A stretch of DNA of 64,000 bases, taken from Bacteroidota bacterium (GTDB taxonomy: Bacteria; Bacteroidota; Bacteroidia; Bacteroidales; SKPS01). This document shows positions 60,101 through 64,000 of this stretch, piece after piece (within the stretch, counting starts at the first letter, position 1; the number at the start of each line of letters is the position of its first letter). The position numbers and the translations under genes are program-made. The DNA lies in assembly GCA_022709695.1 (NCBI GenBank), contig JAKLII010000008.1:1-64000 (forward strand). Reading direction: 5' to 3'. The notes below the pieces were generated by a model, which saw only the letters and a program-made list of their open reading frames with translations, did not search any database and was not told the origin of the DNA.

Positions 60101-60622
60101 GCTGCTTTTCCGGTGCATCGCATCGACCTCCAGTGCTGGATCAACTCACAAAATCCAGTGGTGGAGATCTGGCAGGCACAGGGGGTCAACGACCGCCTGC
60201 AGCCTGGTCATACATTCAGGTACCAGTTTGTCTCCAGGCCTATTCTTCCGAAAAACCCTGATCAATCACCCTATGCAGTATGTGTTAATGTCTCCGTGCC
60301 GGAGTATCCAACAGACGACAATACAGCCAATGACAGGGGTTGTGTGGCCATTACCGATGCGTTCCATATCAGCCAGCCCTACCCAAACCCTGCATCCGGC
60401 ACTGTATGGCTGGATGCTGTACTCGAGTTTTCGGACCAGCTCACCATAGAGTTGTACAATCTGAACGGACAAAAACTTAATACCCTTTTCGATCAGCCTG
60501 TGGAGAAAGGGTTCTCCAGAATCACACTGCATCTTCCGGCCAACCTTCCCGGTGGGGTTGCCCTGCTGAAAATCAGCTACCGTGATTATACAGGCGTAAG
60601 AAAAATCATCACTGTTGAATAA
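57101..60622 (+). CDS. Large secreted PKD-domain protein with T9SS sorting signal
   Basis: 1173 residues from the ATG at 57101. The signal peptide MHRNILFLGLLFAWQLSLPA ends AQ-NAYP. Residues about 20-115 form a fibronectin/sugar-binding-like start (YPVYPAHGQFLSD...FLWNPYPGSGITYQLQI). A LamG-like stretch (about 120-340, GTDDFLQSTFLNYPSGSFFI) follows. Several PKD domains come next, with WDFGNG near 590, WNFGDGSS near 760 and LWDFGDGYTSG near 922. The end, SQPYPNPASGTVWLDAVLEF to the terminal VRKIITVE, is a type A T9SS sorting domain (about 1090-1173). It should be exported and attached to the cell surface, perhaps through LPS. Its place inside the polysaccharide locus suggests an adhesive partner. 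Confidence 0.92.
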   Translation: MHRNILFLGLLFAWQLSLPAQNAYPVYPAHGQFLSDSVVSFLWNPYPGSGITYQLQIATDTLFQNLVFDQAGIPQNTLQVTLGMGQTRWWRTRHFVSGNPQAWSPGFQFITFVPAMIPRVTGWFTADSGITKTGNQVQHWQSRSGTLALEQTDPGRRPLSSDTALFLKPSLYMDGTDDFLQSTFLNYPSGSFFIFHNPLNKNSTLISQARFTFSGFNFYLNNSQRPSVNCLATPAGTGFTFNGYAIPDTIPSHRVGVEGIVLQPSGARIFTGMSDSVSQQSVAYLDLPTLTPFRVGAMGNNSGYYKGHLYELFIADTSLTRAQYDMLYNYVTWKYQPPVNLGPDIHKTYGFCPLTLSATTVYSAYIWSTGDTVPAIQVKNPGTYWLQTTDFFGRISRDTILITNSVPGLSLSDTIICLNTQAHLQSGFTGAYQYLWDNDTLLNQPSLLTGTPGLHILVVKDSFNCTISDTALVSLDLYASTISLGPDKSVCSGEPLALVSGAPQTVTYQWNTGINDTLPQIIISSSGTYLVTTTNPRGCVATSQVNVWVKGASPQALFLKSAVQVCTGDTLHCTDASVPALPAFPVTKWQWDFGNGMTDTVQNPDVVYSQPGIYYITFTATTDSGCFATYSDSVLVFALPIPWITTGTRCSARPVQLNANAIGGTVTAYLWTIENGSATPDTSSLSNPLYSWIVAGNYWVKLEVTNQNACTNSDSLLVEIHQTPFAAFNYTPALLCTGSEVELTDKSLAGTLYPNNFWRWNFGDGSSQVTGLPNPSHTYLSHGLFPVSLLVGSSVTGCYDSVVVNVDVGANPIAIITDTTFCAGQARNLAEASTTISDTLVSWQWISPVFGTLSGKSPAIVCPDTGSFPLMLIVETQRGCRDTASSSLVSYPTPIAGFSMTPLYGNAPLLVQFTNKTVNGDIYLWDFGDGYTSGLLHPAHTFDSAGIFDVSLLATSSKGCFNSHSDKVFTIKTAFDIEVTGVQALMDQDRIQISADIRNNAAFPVHRIDLQCWINSQNPVVEIWQAQGVNDRLQPGHTFRYQFVSRPILPKNPDQSPYAVCVNVSVPEYPTDDNTANDRGCVAITDAFHISQPYPNPASGTVWLDAVLEFSDQLTIELYNLNGQKLNTLFDQPVEKGFSRITLHLPANLPGGVALLKISYRDYTGVRKIITVE

Positions 60623-61712
60623 TCATGCTGTGAATACCCCTGCCGATACATCTGTAAAACCCAGAGTCGACTCCCAGATGCGGCAGCTCATTGTCAATGA
60701 AACCAATGAGCAGGTCTATCAGTTTGTGATGAAATATGCCGATCCGTCATTCCGGGAAACCCTGCTGCTGGCTACAACCACAAGGTTCAATATTGAAAAA
60801 CAACCGGATGATACTTTTTCCTGTATCATCAACCTGAAAAGACTAAATAACATTCGCCGGATCAATAAGTTCCTTGAAGTGATCAACTCCAAGCTGCCTT
60901 ATGGCGGATTGTTTATCGGGTGTGTTGAGACCAACTGGTTGCGTAAAATGCGCATCCTCAAGAAGAATCCTCCGGTATTGAACTATATCATATACACCTT
61001 TGATTACCTGATCCATCGGGTGATGCCGAAACTGAAATGGACCAAACGGTTTTACTTCCTGTTCACCAATGGTTTTAATCGTTTGATATCCAGGGCTGAA
61101 ACCTACGGAAGGCTTTATTCATGCGGATTTACCATTGTGGAAGAGGCGCGGTTGGTGGAGATGCATTATTTTGTAGTGCAGAAAGAGAAGGAACCGGCAT
61201 TCGATTACCACCCAACCTATGGAATGTTCATCCGCCTGAATCGTATCGGCAAGAACGGAAAGATGATCAAAGTGCTGAAGATGCGCACAATGCACCCTTA
61301 CAGTGAGTACCTTCAGGGCTTTATTTTCGACCGGTTCAACCTGCAGGAGGGCGGAAAGTTTGCAAACGATTTCAGGGTCACAACGTTGGGGCGTTTTATG
61401 CGCCGTTTCTGGATCGATGAGCTACCCATGCTGTACAATTTCTTCAAAGGGGATATGAAACTGGTAGGTGTGCGGCCCCTGAGCCCTCAGTATTTTAGTT
61501 TGTATACCAAGGAGTTACAGGAACAACGCATCAGATTCAAACCGGGTCTGATCCCGCCTTTCTATGCAGATCTGCCGAAAAATCTCGAAGAGATCATGGA
61601 ATCTGAAAAACGATATCTCGATGCCTATGCAAAACAACCTCTGCGCACCGATATCAGGTACTTTTTCAAAGCTACCTACAATATCCTCTTTAAAAAGGTC
61701 AGGAGTAAATAG
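60615..61712 (+). CDS. Sugar transferase with methyltransferase-like N-terminal domain
   Basis: 365 residues from the TTG at 60615, which overlaps the previous stop; GTG 60630 or ATG 60678 are alternatives. The C-terminal part (about 205-360) is a bacterial sugar transferase: IRLNRIGKNGKMIKVLKMRT then MHPYSEYLQG near 206-235, VTTLGRFMRRFWIDELPMLY then NFFKGDMKLVGVRPLS near 255-295. This half of the family transfers a sugar phosphate to undecaprenyl phosphate. The usual N-terminal membrane-anchoring KRxxD segment is absent. In its place is a soluble domain of about 190 residues with YGGLFIGCVETN near 95-106 and NGFNRLISRAETYGRLYSCG near 152-171, which resembles a degenerate methyltransferase fold. 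It could start repeat-unit synthesis if otherwise membrane-associated. Confidence 0.85.
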   Translation: MNNHAVNTPADTSVKPRVDSQMRQLIVNETNEQVYQFVMKYADPSFRETLLLATTTRFNIEKQPDDTFSCIINLKRLNNIRRINKFLEVINSKLPYGGLFIGCVETNWLRKMRILKKNPPVLNYIIYTFDYLIHRVMPKLKWTKRFYFLFTNGFNRLISRAETYGRLYSCGFTIVEEARLVEMHYFVVQKEKEPAFDYHPTYGMFIRLNRIGKNGKMIKVLKMRTMHPYSEYLQGFIFDRFNLQEGGKFANDFRVTTLGRFMRRFWIDELPMLYNFFKGDMKLVGVRPLSPQYFSLYTKELQEQRIRFKPGLIPPFYADLPKNLEEIMESEKRYLDAYAKQPLRTDIRYFFKATYNILFKKVRSK

Positions 61713-63339
61713 GCTGATTTTCCTGTGCTTATTCGGATTGGCAGGTATTTCAGGCAACCTTCATGCCCAGCCTGTTTATGAACATGTTAACAACAGCGGC
61801 ATTGTTGATTTTCTGGATGAAATGGCCAACCTGGGGTATATTGAGATCAATTCCACTGTGAAGCCTTATACTCGGTGGACCATCCGGACAAAACTTCTGG
61901 AACTGGTTACGAAAGACCTGCCTCTGTCCTCAAGACAGAAAAGCATGCTGTACCTGTACGACGCTTATTACAGGCAATCTCCTGCCGACAGGAAAATGGC
62001 GCTCAGGCTGCCACAGGCCGATCTGGCCTATAACGACCCCAATTTCTTTCTGCGGCTCCAACCCATTATTGGGGGTGCATTTGTGTTCAACCTTCCGGAG
62101 GAGGGGGCAAGGCCCATGCAGTTCAATCGCTTCAGTGGTGCCTCCATGGTGGCTTCCTACCGGAATAACTGGGGATTTTATGCCAGCCTCCGCGACCATT
62201 ATACCTCCAACCTGACCGTAACCCCTGATTATCTCGTAAGTTCACCCGGCGGCCAGTATAAGCCCGGACAAGGTAATGAAGCGGAATTCAGTGAGATGCG
62301 GGGAGGGATGGTTTGGCAAAATACACATATGACCTTCGCCCTGGTGAAGGATCATTTCGAATGGGGGAATCATTATGGCGGTGCTTCCATTTTTGCAGGT
62401 CGTGAACCCTCAACGGTGCAGTTCCGTTTTCAGATGACTCCGGTTAAGTGGTTTGAATTCAATTATCTGCACGCATGGCTCAATTCTGCGGTCATCGACA
62501 GTGCAAGATCCTATACCTATACCAGCGCCTATGGGAATGGCACCCGCCTGGTATACAGGCAAAAGTATCTGGCAGCCAATATGTTCACGATTAAACCATG
62601 GAAACGCACCACCATCTCATTCGGCAATTCCATCATTTACGCCGATATGGGTGTTCATCCTGCCTATCTTATCCCTTTCTCGTTCTTTAAATCCATTGAC
62701 CATACATTGAACGGGACCACCAACGATGCGGGCCAGAATTCACAGATGTTTGTGGATGTGAGTACCCGTCTGATCCCGCATACCCATGTCTTTGCAGTGC
62801 TGTTTATCGATGAACTTGCAACTACGGTTATGTTCCAGCCTGAAAAACATTCCAATTGCCTGAGTTTCAAAGGGGGATTCCGCATATCGGATTTTCCGGT
62901 GCCTGACCTGCATTTCACGGGCGAATACACCCGATCGAATCCCCTGGCATATAAGCACTTTGTCCCCACTACCACTTTTGAATCCAACCGGTACAACCTG
63001 GGTTATTATCTTACCGACAATGCTGAAGAAACGTATCTGGGCATAGCATGGGAGCCCTGGGGTGGATTGAAAGTGGAGTCCTCTTACCGATATGCCCGCA
63101 AAGGGCCTGATTACAATTCGCTTGGCGGGAAACGGCGCGGACTGCCCTTTATGAGTGAGGAACGATGGCACCGCAGCGATTTTGGTATTGAAGCCGGCTG
63201 GCAGTTCGCTGTAAATGCATATGCCCGACTGGGTTACCATTTCCTGCGCTCCGGCGGACCCGATGCTGAGCGCTACCTGCCTGAAGCCCTGCGCGGCCGG
63301 AAGCACCTTTTACAATGCGGGGTGAACCTTGGGTTGTAG
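61621..63339 (+). CDS. Capsule assembly Wzi-family outer-membrane protein
   Basis: About 572 residues if started at the ATG at 61621, inside the previous gene by 92 bases. A more natural start just before LIFLCLFGLAGISGNLHAQP (the signal peptide, near 61714) has no ATG, GTG or TTG, so an unusual start is possible. The mature part has the Wzi pattern: INSTVKPYTRWTIRTKLLEL, then YLYDAYYRQ, then FEWGNHYGGASIFAGREPST with VQFRFQMTPVKWFEFNYLHA, and many barrel strands to the end at GVNLGL. Wzi-type barrels bind capsular polysaccharide at the cell surface. The last gene of the polysaccharide region. Confidence 0.83.
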   Translation: MPMQNNLCAPISGTFSKLPTISSLKRSGVNRLIFLCLFGLAGISGNLHAQPVYEHVNNSGIVDFLDEMANLGYIEINSTVKPYTRWTIRTKLLELVTKDLPLSSRQKSMLYLYDAYYRQSPADRKMALRLPQADLAYNDPNFFLRLQPIIGGAFVFNLPEEGARPMQFNRFSGASMVASYRNNWGFYASLRDHYTSNLTVTPDYLVSSPGGQYKPGQGNEAEFSEMRGGMVWQNTHMTFALVKDHFEWGNHYGGASIFAGREPSTVQFRFQMTPVKWFEFNYLHAWLNSAVIDSARSYTYTSAYGNGTRLVYRQKYLAANMFTIKPWKRTTISFGNSIIYADMGVHPAYLIPFSFFKSIDHTLNGTTNDAGQNSQMFVDVSTRLIPHTHVFAVLFIDELATTVMFQPEKHSNCLSFKGGFRISDFPVPDLHFTGEYTRSNPLAYKHFVPTTTFESNRYNLGYYLTDNAEETYLGIAWEPWGGLKVESSYRYARKGPDYNSLGGKRRGLPFMSEERWHRSDFGIEAGWQFAVNAYARLGYHFLRSGGPDAERYLPEALRGRKHLLQCGVNLGL

Positions 63340-63534
63340 GGTGCATTCCCACATTTTCATCCCGGATCGCTTCGCTCCCGGGACTCGCTGCGCTCGGCTT
63401 CGCCCAGCATTTTCACATTTACACATTTACACATTTTCACATTGATTTTTCGCTCTATCTTTACGCAATCTAAATTAGCATTGTTAGGGCCGCTCTGAAA
63501 ATCAGACAATGCCCAGATTAACAGTATTATAGAG
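63340..63534. other. Intergenic segment with hairpin and simple repeats
   Basis: CCCGGATCGCTTCGCTCCCGGG (split here as CCCGGA, loop, TCCCGGG) at 63361-63382 can form a hairpin. ATTTACACATTTACACATTT-type repeats follow at 63408-63443. No gene is present. A weak TATCTTTA lies at 63456-63463, one base off the -7 consensus. Confidence 0.6.
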
Positions 63535-64000
63535 ATGAAAACCAAAGTAGAAGAGGTTCTGGCAACCGTGAAACATCCTGAATTCCATAGTGACATTATA
63601 TCCCTTGGGATGGCAGAAGTTGAGCGCTGCGATGAGAAAACGATTGAAGTGCATGTACAGGGCAAAAAGTTCCCTGATCCATTTCTGAAATCAGTAGGAA
63701 AGGTTGCCGAGCAAAAGCTGAAGAATGCCTTTGCCGGTGCCGCCATCCATATACGCATTACGGAGGCTGAAAGGCCCGACCCGAAACCTGTACTTCCTGA
63801 ATCGCTGAAGCAGGTGAAACACATCATTGCTGTTGCCTCCGGAAAAGGAGGAGTAGGGAAATCCACAGTGGCTGTAAATCTTGCTGTTGGGCTGGCCCGC
63901 ATGGGTCAGAAGGTAGCCCTGGTGGATGCCGATATCTACGGCCCCTCGATGCCCCTGATGCTCGGGGCAAAAGACGCCAAACCGGGAGGGGTTCCCTATG
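63535..64000 (+). CDS. mrp: Mrp/ApbC-family P-loop ATPase (partial)
   Basis: The first 155 residues of a larger protein cut by the window end. An N-terminal MIP18/DUF59-like domain (about 1-88, [20 protein letters not shown]) precedes the ATPase domain, which opens with [20 protein letters not shown] near 96-115 (deviant Walker A KGGVGKST) and [18 protein letters not shown] near 128-145 (Walker A' and the DADIYGPS signature of Mrp). Mrp proteins bind and transfer iron-sulfur clusters to apoproteins. The start ATG at 63535 is preceded by about 195 bases of non-coding repeats. Confidence 0.93.
   Translation, partial: MKTKVEEVLATVKHPEFHSDIISLGMAEVERCDEKTIEVHVQGKKFPDPFLKSVGKVAEQKLKNAFAGAAIHIRITEAERPDPKPVLPESLKQVKHIIAVASGKGGVGKSTVAVNLAVGLARMGQKVALVDADIYGPSMPLMLGAKDAKPGGVPY

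Noticed and set aside
1-64000. tRNA, rRNA or riboswitch genes
   Set aside because: Intergenic regions were read on both strands; no tRNA-like cloverleaf sequence, rRNA segment or known riboswitch core was recognised, though a covariance-model scan was not possible here.

Overview
The window comes from a member of the Bacteroidota, most likely an anaerobic or environmental Bacteroidales-type lineage. The clues are a type IX secretion (Por) C-terminal sorting domain on a large PKD-repeat protein, many SusD/TonB-style lipoprotein and receptor features, typical Bacteroidota protein families (DUF3127, Wzi-like capsule assembly, TIGR04396-like surface carbohydrate protein), almost no Shine-Dalgarno sequences, and repeated matches to the Bacteroidota sigma-factor -7 element TAnnTTTG upstream of transcription-unit starts. 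No rRNA, tRNA or CRISPR locus was seen.

Layout. (1) 1-3.3 kb: a decayed RHS/YD-repeat polymorphic-toxin locus on the minus strand (C-terminal cassette, a candidate immunity lipoprotein, two upstream coding relics) broken up by several families of hairpin-forming intergenic repeats. (2) 3.3-5 kb: small housekeeping genes (DUF805, DUF3127, ppnP, CoA-binding protein). (3) 4.5-12.7 kb: a molybdenum-cofactor island: a ModE-type regulator diverging from a TiaS-like IDDTD protein, a membrane protein, a lipoprotein/TonB-receptor pair, then overlapping moeA-moaA-moaC-(MOSC::MogA). (4) 12.7-26.7 kb: first half of a surface-polysaccharide locus: Wza/Wzc export, genes for a 2,3-diacetamido-uronic acid nucleotide sugar (aminotransferase, acetyltransferase, oxidoreductase, 6-dehydrogenase), an epimerase, rfbA, a GT-C type membrane protein, and a LegB-like dehydratase followed by an unusual PLP enzyme and a FemAB/GNAT-like acyltransferase. 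(5) 26.7-35 kb: an interruption containing an MFS exporter, a REP-associated tyrosine transposase (RAYT) with its hairpin repeats and an eight-copy 54-bp array, a three-gene envelope module, a large EF-hand-like membrane protein, more composite hairpin repeats, and a HEPN/MNT pair. (6) 35-43.9 kb: a nonulosonic-acid (legionaminic/neuraminic-type) operon neuC-neuB-ATP-grasp-neuA-CBS/nucleotidyltransferase, with a surface-carbohydrate protein, a methyltransferase and a Wzx flippase. (7) 43.9-57 kb: a separately promoted unit for a 2,6-dideoxyhexose (2,3-dehydratase, 3-ketoreductase, SDR), glycosyltransferases, a Wzy-like polymerase, two further ATP-grasp enzymes, a DegT-like aminotransferase, a DUF354 protein and a polysaccharide-deacetylase-like protein. 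(8) 57-63.3 kb: a T9SS-secreted PKD protein, an atypical sugar transferase with a methyltransferase-like N-terminus, and a Wzi-like outer-membrane protein. (9) 63.5 kb to the end: the start of an Mrp/ApbC ATPase.

How it works together. The sugar genes together support synthesis of at least three uncommon nucleotide sugars (a diacetamido uronic acid, a CMP-nonulosonate, a dideoxyhexose), which the glycosyltransferases, Wzx, Wzy, Wza, Wzc and Wzi would assemble, flip, polymerise, export and anchor as a capsule or exopolysaccharide. The most unusual features are the RAYT with near-perfect 25-bp inverted ends beside a 54-bp hairpin array; a family of composite hairpin elements at several loci; an apparently complete but non-canonical 4,6-dehydratase/aminotransferase/acyltransferase trio that could replace LegB-LegC-LegH; three ATP-grasp enzymes inside one polysaccharide locus; and a sugar transferase whose membrane anchor is replaced by a methyltransferase-like domain.
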